Source of the DNA: Candidatus Bathyarchaeota archaeon
Lineage (GTDB): Archaea; Thermoproteota; Bathyarchaeia; TCS64
Direction of reading: 5' to 3'
DNA: 64,000 nucleotides
Assembly: GCA_018652685.1 (NCBI GenBank)
Contig: JABIBQ010000073.1
Span: 62,001-126,000 of the forward strand
Shown: positions 50,686-60,112 of the stretch, piece after piece
How positions within the stretch are numbered: the first letter of the stretch is position 1
Layout: every line of letters starts with the position of its first letter
Position numbers and translations under genes: made by a program
Notes under the pieces: generated by a model
Told to the model about the DNA's origin: nothing
Database searches by the model: none
Seen by the model: the letters and a program-made list of their open reading frames with translations, nothing else

Positions 50686-50751
50686 GTCTTCTCCCTCCGT
50701 TTCTCCGTTGGTCAGTGGTCTGTTGATAATAAACTTGTTCGATGCCGAGTA

Positions 50752-51384
50752 TTAGAAGAGGGCCCTTAGGGACTCGTAGGCCGCCTCGGGGTCACCGCTC
50801 TTCATGATATACGAGCCAGACGCGATCTGGTTTGCGCCAGCATTGACGGCAGTCACCATGGTTTTGTCGTTCATGCCGCCATCAACCTCGATAGTAATGG
50901 TCTCAGAATGTGCCCTGATCTCCTTGACCTTTTCAAGCTGCTCAGGCAGGAACTTTGCCCCGTACTGGCCTGGGTGAACGGACATAATGAGCACGCCATC
51001 GAGTCTGTCAAGGTATGGTTCCAGTACACTGATGGGAGTTTCCGGGTTCAAGGCTATGAAGAGCTTGACCTTTTTCTCGTGGGCCGCCTCGACGGCCACT
51101 TCGATATCGTCAAGGGTCTCTGCGTGGAGCACGACTGTATCAACCTCATCGGGGGCATTAATCAATCTCTGAATGGGATCAACTGCCATTACGTGGAACT
51201 GGTACCGGGGTCCTTCCGGTAGGCTCATGGGAAAGTCCAGTGATGAGGCCTTGACCAGTTTTCCATCCATCAGGTCCAGCATAATGTTTCCAGCGAAATC
51301 CTTTACTCGGTTAAGCATCTCGTCAAGTCCCTCCTGGTCCGAGGCTATTATTGCGGGCAATACCTCTTTGATTAGGGCCACCAT
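50752..51384 (-). CDS. Ribulose-phosphate 3-epimerase-like TIM-barrel protein
   Basis: A 210-residue protein of the RPE family. It has 'LPAIIASDQEGLDEML' at the start, 'IMLDLMDGKLV' for the first active-site Asp, 'LIMSVHPGQYGAKFLPEQLE' and 'TIEVDGGMNDKTM' for the second Asp and phosphate-binding loop, and 'ASGSYIMKS'. The canonical 'HxHxM' element is altered ('FHVMAVDP'), so the exact sugar phosphate is uncertain, but the overall pattern is clear. It could serve pentose phosphate interconversion. Confidence 0.85.
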   Translation of the reverse strand: MVALIKEVLPAIIASDQEGLDEMLNRVKDFAGNIMLDLMDGKLVKASSLDFPMSLPEGPRYQFHVMAVDPIQRLINAPDEVDTVVLHAETLDDIEVAVEAAHEKKVKLFIALNPETPISVLEPYLDRLDGVLIMSVHPGQYGAKFLPEQLEKVKEIRAHSETITIEVDGGMNDKTMVTAVNAGANQIASGSYIMKSGDPEAAYESLRALF

Positions 51385-51696
51385 TTCGTGTTCAGAGTAT
51401 GGGGTTCGTTATTAACCTTATTCGAAGATGAATACATCTTTGTCTCCCATATAATGGCATTGTCTCATGTTATAGTGACATTGTGTTTCTTTTTTAATCT
51501 ATGAAAAATGTCTTGACATAATACCAACTCTTATTAATTTACTTAAAATATACTCCAACCAATTGGTAATTCATTATCTAGAACAAATTTAATCTAAAAA
51601 ATATTCAAACGGATTTAATAGAAATAGTATTCCAAACATTATTAACTTTAAAACACCCATTTATTCTTCATATATTACCGCTCAGAGACGACAATA
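51385..51696. other. 312-nt AT-rich promoter region
   Basis: No ORF. It separates the divergent epimerase-like and sensor-kinase genes. TATA-like candidates include 'ttattaatttacttaaaata' and, for the kinase, 'ctttaaaac' about 45 nt before the ATG. Confidence 0.4.
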
Positions 51697-53583
51697 ATGA
51701 CAGGTGAACGCCCGCTTAGAATACTCCACGTAGATGATGAGGAAACCCAACTGGAGTTAACCAAGCTGTTCCTTGAGCAAATTGACAAAGACCTCATGGT
51801 AAGATCAATTCATTCCCCAGAAGAAGCCTTGAGGTTGCAAAAGGAGAATGCCTTCGACTGTATTATTAGCGATTACAAGATGCTGAGCATGAACGGCGTC
51901 GAGCTCGCCGAGAAACTTCGTGAGAATAGTAACATCCCGTTCATTCTGTACACGGGTCAGGGAAGCGAGGAGGTAGCCGAGAAAGCGTTCAATGCCGGAA
52001 TAGACGACTACCTCCGAAAAGAGGGAGAGCCAACACATTTCCAGGTACTTGCCAAGAGGATCAGGGACACGGTGGAGAAGCACCGCACGGATGAACTGTA
52101 CAAGAAAGTGGTCGAGGAGAGCAGGGACGCCATCGTCATTCTGAAGGATAACAAGATACAATTCCTGAACAAATCAGCCAGCAGGCTAATCGGCTTTGAT
52201 AAGATGGAAAGCGGCGTCGGGAGAGACATCCGGGAGTACTTCATTGATATCGAAGACCAGTTTAACCCGCCAGCGGATGGCTCAAGCTACGTCTTTGGGA
52301 TAGATTTCAGGACAGATAATGGAACCATGAGGGGAGGAGAGGTCACCCTGAGCAAGACCACCTACCAAGGTGAGGAAGCGCACCTCGTCTTCATTAGAGA
52401 CATTACCGAGAAAAAGAGAAACGCGGAACGCCTTGATGCCATATACCAGCAGGCGATGCGGCTTAGCTCGGCAGTAACCATCCAGGAGGTATCTGAAAAG
52501 ACTCTGGACATCATGGAAACCGTCTTTGAGTATCAGACAATAACATTCCACATAGTCGAGGGCTCACAGTTAAAGACCCTGGGAATTAGAGGAGCCCAGT
52601 ATATGGACCTCACCATGCCCATCCTCGGGAAAGGTATAACCACGAAGGCTGTTAGGGAAGCGAAGAGCATTCTCGTCCCTGACACATCAAAGACTCCGGA
52701 GTTCATCAGGGGGCCAACTGATGCAAAATCGGAGCTGGCAGTGCCCGCCGTGCTCAACGGGGAAACAGTGGCCGTGCTAAACGTTGAGAGTCTGAAGCTA
52801 AACGACTTCACAGAGGACGACAGGAAGCTCCTAGAAACGCTCGCATATCACGTCGCGTTCACGTTCAACAGGATAAAACGGAATGACGAGGATGCGATAG
52901 AGGAGGAGGAAAAACGCAGGAATCTCAACTACGCCCTGGGCCGTCTGGACCACGCTGAGAAGGTGACCACCATGGTCAAAGGTGAGCTGCAGAAAAACAT
53001 CCTCAGCATCATCAACGCCAGCCTGTTGATCCGCAACCAGCCCGAGTTGATCCCACAGATAGCGGACAGTATCGACGCAAACGCCGAGGTCTCACTACAA
53101 GTCGCTGAGAAGATACGCGAAACGGTTTCAAGCAACTCACTAGGGGATGCTTTCATCGAGGTCAACCAGCTCATGAGGAAGGTCCTTGACGAGACCTTCC
53201 TGCCTAGAAACGTCAGGGTAAAGACTCAGTACGACGAGGCACTATTGATAGTGGAGATTGACGAGACCAGCTTCACCAGGATACTCAGGAACCTTCTGAA
53301 CAATGCCATAGAGGCCATGCCGGGAGGGGGAACCCTATCGATGAAGGTCACATCTCAATATGACATGGCCATCGAGGTGAGGGACACGGGCATGGGAATA
53401 CAGGATAGAGCCTTGAACAAGCTTTTCCAGCCGTTCAACACCACGAAACAGGGGCACAGTGGTCTAGGGTTGGCGTTCTGCAAGAATACCATAGAGACCA
53501 ACGGCGGCTCGCTGGAGATGAGCGAGACAAGCGCAAAGGGCACCACATTTGTCCTGAAGCTACCGCTGAGAAGAAAATTATAG
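51697..53583 (+). CDS. Sensor protein: REC - PAS - GAF - HATPase (histidine-kinase-like)
   Basis: A 628-residue signalling protein. Residues about 7-120 are a receiver domain ('ILHVDDEE', phospho-acceptor Asp in 'CIISDYKMLSMNG', Lys in 'DDYLRKEGEP'). A PAS domain ('VEESRDAIVILKDNKIQFLN'), a GAF domain (about 245-400, 'SKTPEFIRGPTDAKSELAVP') and a HATPase_c domain follow (N box 'RNLLNNAIEAMPGG', G1 'VRDTGMGI', G2 'GHSGLGLAFCKN'). The place where an H box should occur reads 'MVKGELQKNILSIINAS', with no His at the usual position, so autophosphorylation may use another residue or be absent. No membrane segment, so it is cytosolic. A partner regulator is not adjacent. Confidence 0.9.
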   Translation: MTGERPLRILHVDDEETQLELTKLFLEQIDKDLMVRSIHSPEEALRLQKENAFDCIISDYKMLSMNGVELAEKLRENSNIPFILYTGQGSEEVAEKAFNAGIDDYLRKEGEPTHFQVLAKRIRDTVEKHRTDELYKKVVEESRDAIVILKDNKIQFLNKSASRLIGFDKMESGVGRDIREYFIDIEDQFNPPADGSSYVFGIDFRTDNGTMRGGEVTLSKTTYQGEEAHLVFIRDITEKKRNAERLDAIYQQAMRLSSAVTIQEVSEKTLDIMETVFEYQTITFHIVEGSQLKTLGIRGAQYMDLTMPILGKGITTKAVREAKSILVPDTSKTPEFIRGPTDAKSELAVPAVLNGETVAVLNVESLKLNDFTEDDRKLLETLAYHVAFTFNRIKRNDEDAIEEEEKRRNLNYALGRLDHAEKVTTMVKGELQKNILSIINASLLIRNQPELIPQIADSIDANAEVSLQVAEKIRETVSSNSLGDAFIEVNQLMRKVLDETFLPRNVRVKTQYDEALLIVEIDETSFTRILRNLLNNAIEAMPGGGTLSMKVTSQYDMAIEVRDTGMGIQDRALNKLFQPFNTTKQGHSGLGLAFCKNTIETNGGSLEMSETSAKGTTFVLKLPLRRKL

Positions 53584-53600
53584 AATATCCCTATTCTCTG

Positions 53601-54128
53601 TTAGATTTTTGAGTCCTTGGATAATACTCTTGGTTCCCATTCATCCCTCAAGATGCTGTACATCGAGCCGTCGTTGAACTTGCCCTGCGAGAAGAACACC
53701 ATGCGCCTTACACCTTCAAATGTGAACCCCACCTTCTCAAGGATCCTGATAGATGGCGTGTTCTCCGGGTTTGTCTCGGCTTGGACCCTGACGATGTTCC
53801 TTGACAGGAACAGATAATCCACCATGATCTCCAAGGCCTCGGTGCAGTAGCCCTTCCCCCTTGAATCTGGGTGGACGATGTAGCCGATGAATTGGTGGGT
53901 CGAGTCTGGTCCCGTTATAACCTGCCCCACGGGGTTCCCGTCTTTGTCCTCTATGACCCACCACGAGTTACTGTTCTCCTGGCTGAACCATTTCTCGATT
54001 GCATCTCTGCCTGATACATCCATGGGCTCGTACGGACCCGTGTAACAGGGATCGTTGTTCCACTCGGTGAACCAGTTAAGGTCACGTGACTCTAAGGGCC
54101 GGACGTTGACCTTCTTTCCCTTCAGCAT
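53601..54128 (-). CDS. GNAT acetyltransferase, RimJ/RimL type
   Basis: A 175-residue acetyltransferase: 'KKVNVRPLESRDLNWFTEW' at the start, 'GYIVHPDSRGKGYCTEAL' (acetyl-CoA loop) and 'NTPSIRILEKVGFTFEGVRR'. It acetylates an unknown amine. Monocistronic, convergent with the sensor gene and divergent from the amidohydrolase at 54207. Confidence 0.86.
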   Translation of the reverse strand: MLKGKKVNVRPLESRDLNWFTEWNNDPCYTGPYEPMDVSGRDAIEKWFSQENSNSWWVIEDKDGNPVGQVITGPDSTHQFIGYIVHPDSRGKGYCTEALEIMVDYLFLSRNIVRVQAETNPENTPSIRILEKVGFTFEGVRRMVFFSQGKFNDGSMYSILRDEWEPRVLSKDSKI

Positions 54129-54206
54129 ATTTGATCAAAGGTGGTTGATCCGTTGATAGGTGTTTCTGGTGGTTAATATTATCAATTCGAGGGGTGACTC
54201 TGATCC

Positions 54207-55673
54207 ATGTCAAAGGGAAAAGAGTACGGGAGCCTGGTTATCAGGGATGCAATGATTGTTAACGGGAAGGGGACGCCACCATACGGCCCATGCGATATCT
54301 TGGTTGAGAAGGGAAAGATCAAGCAGATACAGAACGTGGACTCCATCAGTCTCGCTCGTTACAAGAACAAGAGACAGGAGGCGGACCACGTTATCGAGGC
54401 GAAGGGTATGTACGTGACCCCTGGACTCGTTGACATGCACGTCCATATCAACATCGCCGACGACAAGTGCGGCCCCAAGGGGACAGAGTACGCTTACAAC
54501 CTTTTCCTGGCTCACGGCATCACCACTATACGCACCTGTGGGTTCAACACGGACGAGAAACTCCTTGAGCACAAAAGGCTCAGCGAGAGGAACGAGATAA
54601 CCGCACCCCGAATCGTGGTCCTGGGCTCTTGGCCTGTGGAGGTACATTCCGTTGAGGAGGCCAGAATTGCAGTCAGGAAGCTGAAGGAGATGGGCGTGGA
54701 CGGAATCAAGTCCATCCCAAGGCCCCATGTCACATCTGAGATGGTGGAAGCCATGGCCGACGAGGTCAGGAAGGTAGGATTACCAGCGGGGATAGCGATC
54801 CACCATCCCGTGAACTGCGACCTAGACGCCGTGATATCGAGCAACGCCGCCAAGGAGATGCTGAGCATCGAGCACACATATGGGATACCACAGGCGGCGA
54901 TACCGGGGACCCAATCGTTCCCACCGGGCTATAACTACGCCAACGAGGTTGACAGGTTCAGGATGAGCGGGTACATCTGGACCGAGGCAGCCAAGTACCC
55001 TAACAGGGTCAGGGCCGTGTTTGACACACTCCTTGAGAACAAGACCGTGTGGGACCCCACCATGGTGGTATATGAGGGTCACAGGGACTATCAGAGGGTT
55101 AAATCCCTACCATGGCACGAGATGTACACCGTGAGGCAGCTTTGGGAGGCTTACAGTCCCAGCCCAGGAAGGCACGCCACTCACTTCTTCAACTGGAAGA
55201 CCAGCGACGAGATCGCGTGGAAGCAGAAATATAGTATATGGATGGACTGGGTCAAGTACTTCTTCGACAACGGGGGAACACTGGTGGCGGGCAGCGACAC
55301 CGCATTCATCTATGCGCTCTTCGGGTTCGCCCTCATCAGGGAGCTTGAGCTCTACCAGGAGGCGGGGATACACCCCATTGACGTCATACAAATCGCCACC
55401 ACAAACGCTCACAAGTGCCTCAGGGATGAGGACAGGGGCCACGGTCTCAGGCAAGGGGCACCGGCAGATATAGCCATCATCGACGGAAATCCGTTGGACA
55501 ACTTCAAGGTGATGTATGGAACTGGCATCAACATCTACGGCGAGGACGGGAAGACTGTGACACACGGAGGGGGAGTCCGCTGGACAATCAAGGGCGGCGT
55601 GGTCTTTGACTGCAAGGAACTGCTTGAAGACGTGGCCGAGTACGTTGAGTCGCAGGGACCTAAAGAGCCCTAG
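54207..55673 (+). CDS. Amidohydrolase, HutI/imidazolonepropionase-like
   Basis: A 488-residue cytosolic amidohydrolase-superfamily enzyme. Metal-binding elements: 'GLVDMHVHINIAD' (HxH), 'AIHHPVNCD' and 'LSIEHTYG' (His), and 'LVAGSDTAFIYA' (Asp). The long middle insertion with several Trp and Tyr is not typical of HutI itself, so the substrate may be a prolyl dipeptide or a cyclic amide. Its stop overlaps the convergent methylthiotransferase gene in CTAG. Confidence 0.86.
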   Translation: MSKGKEYGSLVIRDAMIVNGKGTPPYGPCDILVEKGKIKQIQNVDSISLARYKNKRQEADHVIEAKGMYVTPGLVDMHVHINIADDKCGPKGTEYAYNLFLAHGITTIRTCGFNTDEKLLEHKRLSERNEITAPRIVVLGSWPVEVHSVEEARIAVRKLKEMGVDGIKSIPRPHVTSEMVEAMADEVRKVGLPAGIAIHHPVNCDLDAVISSNAAKEMLSIEHTYGIPQAAIPGTQSFPPGYNYANEVDRFRMSGYIWTEAAKYPNRVRAVFDTLLENKTVWDPTMVVYEGHRDYQRVKSLPWHEMYTVRQLWEAYSPSPGRHATHFFNWKTSDEIAWKQKYSIWMDWVKYFFDNGGTLVAGSDTAFIYALFGFALIRELELYQEAGIHPIDVIQIATTNAHKCLRDEDRGHGLRQGAPADIAIIDGNPLDNFKVMYGTGINIYGEDGKTVTHGGGVRWTIKGGVVFDCKELLEDVAEYVESQGPKEP

Positions 55674-56944
55674 ACTTGGTCGCCGGTCAGGAAACCCACG
55701 CCGGCCCCCTTCACTTTCACCCTGATAAATGAGCCCAGGGGGGCATCTGTTTTTACAGCCACGGTCTTGTACACGTAGTTTCGACCCACCTTTGTGTCGT
55801 TCTTCCCGTCCTCGGTCAATAGGATCTCTCCCTCCCAGCCGAGCCATCTCTCCCCCACCTCGACGGCGAGCTCTTTCCAAAGGTTTGTCATTCTGCGCGA
55901 TCGCTGCTTGGTGTCTCTGCCGTGTAGCCTTCCAGGCATTGTGGCTGCATCAGTCCCTGGCCTCTCCCAGAACCTGTTGATGTTGAGGACATCAGGCCTA
56001 AGCCACGTGACGAGATCGAGTGAGTCCTGGAACTGTTCCTCGGTCTCACCGGGAAAGCCGCATATGATGTCGGTGCTGATTCCTATCTCGGGGTAAGCAG
56101 CTCTCAATTTGTTGGCTACCTCCTTGAACTCCTTGAGCGTGTACTTTCGCCGCATTGAATGCAATATCTCGTCGTTCCCCGCCTGGATGGGTATGTGGAT
56201 GAACTTGTACATCTTCTCGTGATCGAGTGACGCAATCAGTTCGTCCATTATCTCGTCGAGGCTGTTTGGGGTGGTCATCCCCACCCTGACCCTGAACTCG
56301 CCCTCCACAGCAGTGATCATGTTCAGCAGTTCTGGAAGCCTGATCCCGTCGTGGTTGTAAAGCGCGGTGTCCTCCGCTGTGACCCAGACCTCTAGGCACC
56401 CATCGGCGACGGCATCCGTGATGTCCTTGATTATCTTTTCAGCAGGGAAGCTACAGAGGTTCCCTCTGGCGAATTTGACTATGCAGTAACTGCAGTTTCC
56501 CAGGCAGCCCGTGCTGATAGGGGCTATGTGGACCAAGTTGTTTGCCCTGACCCGCGGGAGGCAGGTCCGGTCCGTGGGCTCGCCGTTGATATAGTTCACT
56601 TTCTTACCGTTGAGCGCATGGTGAACTGCCTCTGCCATTCTTTCTATGTCATCCGGACCCACCATACTTGCAGAAGGGACCAGCTGGTTGACTCTGCTGT
56701 TCATGGACTTGGGCATGCACCCAGCCACAATGAGGGGTTTTCCAGATGCCTCCAGCTCCCTGAGTTCCCTTGAGATCTTCTGTTCCGTAGGCGTCTTGAC
56801 GACGCATGTTACAATGATGTTGATATCGGCCTCTTCTGGGGTGTCCACCAGGGCATGCCCGTCTTCGATGAGCACGCCTTTCGCTATCTCTGCGTCAGCT
56901 GTGTTCGCGCTGCATCCATAGGACTTTACGTGTACATTGGGCAT
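55670..56944 (-). CDS. tRNA methylthiotransferase, CDKAL1/MtaB type (t6A37)
   Basis: Radical-SAM enzyme of 424 residues that adds a methylthio group to N6-threonylcarbamoyladenosine at tRNA position 37. N-terminal cluster cysteines occur in 'VKSYGCSANTADAEI', 'IVTCVV' and 'IVAGCMPKS'; the radical-SAM motif is 'GCLGNCSYCIVKFARG'; 'IHIPIQAGNDEILHSMRRKY' and a C-terminal TRAM domain ('LGSFIRVKVKGAGVGFLTG') complete it. The gene is single. Confidence 0.93.
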   Translation of the reverse strand: MPNVHVKSYGCSANTADAEIAKGVLIEDGHALVDTPEEADINIIVTCVVKTPTEQKISRELRELEASGKPLIVAGCMPKSMNSRVNQLVPSASMVGPDDIERMAEAVHHALNGKKVNYINGEPTDRTCLPRVRANNLVHIAPISTGCLGNCSYCIVKFARGNLCSFPAEKIIKDITDAVADGCLEVWVTAEDTALYNHDGIRLPELLNMITAVEGEFRVRVGMTTPNSLDEIMDELIASLDHEKMYKFIHIPIQAGNDEILHSMRRKYTLKEFKEVANKLRAAYPEIGISTDIICGFPGETEEQFQDSLDLVTWLRPDVLNINRFWERPGTDAATMPGRLHGRDTKQRSRRMTNLWKELAVEVGERWLGWEGEILLTEDGKNDTKVGRNYVYKTVAVKTDAPLGSFIRVKVKGAGVGFLTGDQV

Positions 56945-57399
56945 TGGGATTCCTTCTTTTGGGGGATTTGGTGTTTATTAAACGGTGCGGGGGGACGAAG
57001 CATATAAAGTAATTACCATTACCCACCGGATTAGGGGTGGGGTGAGTGAAAGTAAATATAAATCCAACGGCTATTTTTTACAATGAATCGTTGTATTATC
57101 AATTATATTTTCGGGTGAATTTCCTCGCCGTTTTGACTTGTTTCTGTTATCAAGAGAACGCATCATAGTGGAGGGATAATATACAGTTACTCTCATCGAA
57201 TGAGAATATCGAAAGTTACCCTCTTTCCATGAGGATATTTAACAGTACCAATACAACCTAGCATGTCGGTAATACGGGAGATGTTATTAGATTTGCATTA
57301 TATTACAGGGTTAGCTCTGATAAACCCAACTTATTGAGACAAAATAGTTGTGTGTAGGACATTACGCGTCAGGGCTAAATTGGGGGAGAAAAAAGAGAC
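56945..57399. other. 455-nt non-coding region with small inverted repeats
   Basis: No convincing ORF. Near 57191-57238 it has a compact palindrome TCTCAT-CGA-ATGAGA, then near-repeats ATGAGAATAT and ATGAGGATAT and an inner GAAAG/CTTTC pair. These may be binding sites or an RNA element. TATA-like runs occur near 57064 and 57105. Confidence 0.35.
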
Positions 57400-57633
57400 A
57401 TGGTACTAGTTGAAAAAGCGAGAAACTTTTCTCGTTCAGAGTTATTGCAGGACACCTACAAGTTCCTGTGGGGATCAAAAATTAGGCCCGTATTGGACCT
57501 AACGGGAATAATCAAGGGGGTAATGGCACTGGAAGAGATGGATTTGTACAACATGGAAGATAGCGTCGGCAGAGCCACGACGAAAATCGACCTTGGTGTA
57601 GAACTCTATGACATGGAAGCGGGCTGGGATTAA
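57400..57633 (+). CDS. Small hypothetical protein (77 aa)
   Basis: A 77-residue ORF from ATG 57400 with a possible GGGGGAG ribosome-binding site about 15 nt upstream. The sequence ('SELLQDTYKFLWGSKIRPVL') is amphipathic and acidic at its end. No family recognised. Its stop is 2 nt from the stop of the convergent PHP gene. It may be a real gene given the normal composition. Confidence 0.45.
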   Translation: MVLVEKARNFSRSELLQDTYKFLWGSKIRPVLDLTGIIKGVMALEEMDLYNMEDSVGRATTKIDLGVELYDMEAGWD

Positions 57634-57635
57634 CC

Positions 57636-58283
57636 CTAACGCATCCTTTTCCGTACATTCTTGGCGAACCACTCGCCAAACTTGGTGTATGATCCACCAG
57701 TTCTAGTGTGACCTAATTTGATCGCGTTAATTACATCTAGATAATCGGTTGACTCGGATTCAACAATTGTATAGGACCTCCCCACCGTCCCAGGTATATG
57801 TGAGTCACTCCCCCCGGTGGTCGGCAATCCTAACCGGTCAGCAAGCTTCTGGTTCAAGTTGCAGATGACATCATATGGGACCTGTGCACTGTTGGCAACC
57901 TCTATAGCATCAAGGTTAGCGGACTCAACCTGATGCAACTGGGGCCAGCTCCTGGGCAATCCGTAAGGATGCGCCAGTATGGCTGTCGCTCCCTGATCAT
58001 GGATGAGGTCAACGGTCTCAGGGAGGCTCAATCCCGGAGGTACGACCTCGACTGGATCAAGGGCCACGACGTGGGCTCTTCTGGCAGATATCTCAATCGC
58101 AGGAATGAAGACCAGATCACCGGATTTCTCCCGGGCTTCATCAAGCCCCTTGAGGGTATCATGGTCTGCAAGCGCGTACCCGTCGAATCCCTGTTCCACG
58201 ATACGCTTGTTGATCTCGTCGATTGAGTTGAAGCTGTCAGGGGAATATTCTGAATGTATGTGAAGATCCAGCTTGAGCTCCAT
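57636..58283 (-). CDS. PHP-domain phosphoesterase
   Basis: A 215-residue trinuclear-metal phosphoesterase. PHP motifs are 'LDLHIHSEYSPDS', 'YALADHDTL', 'IPAIEIS', 'ILAHPYGLP' and 'TTGGSDSHIPG'. Stand-alone PHP proteins include histidinol phosphatases and nucleotidases, so no substrate is assigned. It lies 42 nt downstream of metG on the same strand and could be co-transcribed with it. Confidence 0.9.
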   Translation of the reverse strand: MELKLDLHIHSEYSPDSFNSIDEINKRIVEQGFDGYALADHDTLKGLDEAREKSGDLVFIPAIEISARRAHVVALDPVEVVPPGLSLPETVDLIHDQGATAILAHPYGLPRSWPQLHQVESANLDAIEVANSAQVPYDVICNLNQKLADRLGLPTTGGSDSHIPGTVGRSYTIVESESTDYLDVINAIKLGHTRTGGSYTKFGEWFAKNVRKRMR

Positions 58284-58325
58284 TGTGTTCAGAAAGAATA
58301 GTCTTGTGAGGGCTTCTATTTGTTG

Positions 58326-59968
58326 CTATGAGGAGTTGCCTGAGGCCATCGATATCCTACGGGATAAAGTCGCCTCCAGCTCCTGGAGCCTCTCCTCAGA
58401 TAACTGGTTGAAGAGCGGCCTTGGCTTGGTGAGCTTGCGACCGATGTTCACTGCCCTCAGTGCTTCGTCCAAGCTGTAGCTGTTGCCGTCAAGTCCCAGC
58501 TGCCTATAGACCTCGTATGCATGGAACGGGAACACGGGCTCCCCAAGTATGGCTATCGCCCTACTGAGCCACAAGGCGTTGTGGATGACATCTCTCGCCT
58601 CGTCTGGGTCAGTCTCCTTAAGCTTCCACGGCTCCCTCTCCTGGAGATATTTGTTGCCAGTTATGGCGAGCCCCAGCAGGGTGTCGCAGATCTTCTTGAA
58701 CTCATAGTTTTGGACGTACACTCTGATGTCCTCGATGGCCTTCTTAACTGCTCCTTCTATCTCGGGCTCGATGAAACCCGAGGGTACCTTACCATAGTTC
58801 CTGTACGCGAAGAGGAGGCTCCTGTATATGAAGTTCCCCAGAATGCCCACGAGTTCCTTGTTGAGCTTGGCCGCGTAGGTTTTCCAGCTAAAGTCAAGGT
58901 CTCTTGTGTGACCCGTGTAGCTAGCAATGTAATAACGGAGCGAGTCAGCGTCCAGACCCTCCTCAAGGTACTCGTCCTCGACCCAGAGTACATAGCCCCT
59001 GCCTTGCTGAAGTTATGGCCCTCCACTTTTACCATTCCACTGGCGACAACTGCGTCGGGGACGCTGTAACCTGCCCCCTTGAGCATACTGGGCCAAAAGA
59101 GGCAGTGGTGGTAGACTATGTCCCCTCCAATGAAGTGGATTAGCCTGCCTGGTCCCTTCCAGTAGTGCTCCCAGTCGCCTCCCGTTCGTTCTGCCCACTC
59201 CTCCGTGCTACCGATGTAGCCGATTGGGGCATCGAACCAGACATAGAATGTCAGGTCCTTTGAGCCGGGGAACGGGATCCCCCAATCAAGGTTTCTAGTG
59301 ATATTCCAGTCTTTTAGGCCTCCCTTGAGCCATCCCTTGGCGTAGTTCCTAGCATTCTCTGTCCCTCCAAGTCTCTCAAGGAACTCTTTGAGGAAGCTCT
59401 CAAAGGCAGTTAGCTTCAGGAATTGATGCGATGTCTCCTTGTACTCAGCCGTAGTTCCACATATAGTGCATCTGGGGTTCAATATCTCCCCAGGCTCTAG
59501 GTACACGCCGCATCCTTGGTCGCATTCGTCGCCACGGGCATCCGTCCCGCAGTGGGGACAGGTTCCCTCCATGTATCTATCGGGGAGGAAACGATCGCAT
59601 GATGGACAATGGGGTAACGTCACGTCCTTCTGGTAGATGTAGCCGTTCTCGATGAGGTTCATGGCTATCGCCCTGGTCCTGTGATGGTTCACGGGGTCAT
59701 TAGTGCTTCCGTAGTTATCGAAGAATATTCCCAGCCTGGGGAATATTTGTCTGAAATGTTCATGATACTGTTTGGCTATCCGCTCCGGTGTTGTGCCCTG
59801 CTCCTCGGCCTTCACCGTTATCGGTGTGCCGTGTGTGTCGCTCCCACAGAAGAATAATACGTCCCTCCCCAGCTTGCGCTGGTACCTGACATAGATGTCT
59901 GCGGGGAAGTACGTTCGGAGATGGGCGATATGCATGGGACCATTGACGTATGGTAGCCCGCATGTCAC
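58326..59968 (-). pseudogene. metG: Methionyl-tRNA synthetase, split by a 1-nt deletion in KMSKS
   Basis: Charges tRNA-Met. The N-terminal ORF (59968-58757) shows '[18 protein letters not shown]', zinc knuckles ('CPSCDRFLP', '[17 protein letters not shown]', 'CTICG') and '[15 protein letters not shown]'. Right after 'GHNFSK' the frame is lost: the sequence reads AGCAAG-GCAGGGGC where AGCAAG-AGCAGGGGC would give SKSRG, i.e. the KMSKS loop. From about 59002 the protein continues in another frame ('[18 protein letters not shown]', then the track ORF 58850-58326 with '[18 protein letters not shown]' and 'LQEREPWKLKET'). Restored, it would be about 547 residues, lacking the C-terminal tRNA-binding domain found in longer forms. 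The start is a GTG. Either a sequencing/assembly error or a real lesion. Confidence 0.85.
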
Positions 59969-60112
59969 GAGAAGTTTATCGGATTCTGGATACCCTTCCG
60001 GGTTAAATTTATTGAGTCTCTTGCACCTCGGGAAATCTAGTCACTGTTGAGGCACTTAAGGATAATGTATGTAGTTAACGAATAATAGTAGACGATCCTC
60101 TGGTTCTATGTA

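Noticed and set aside
55107-55880. 257-aa minus-strand ORF
   Set aside because: Antisense shadow of the HutI-like amidohydrolase and of the methylthiotransferase end.
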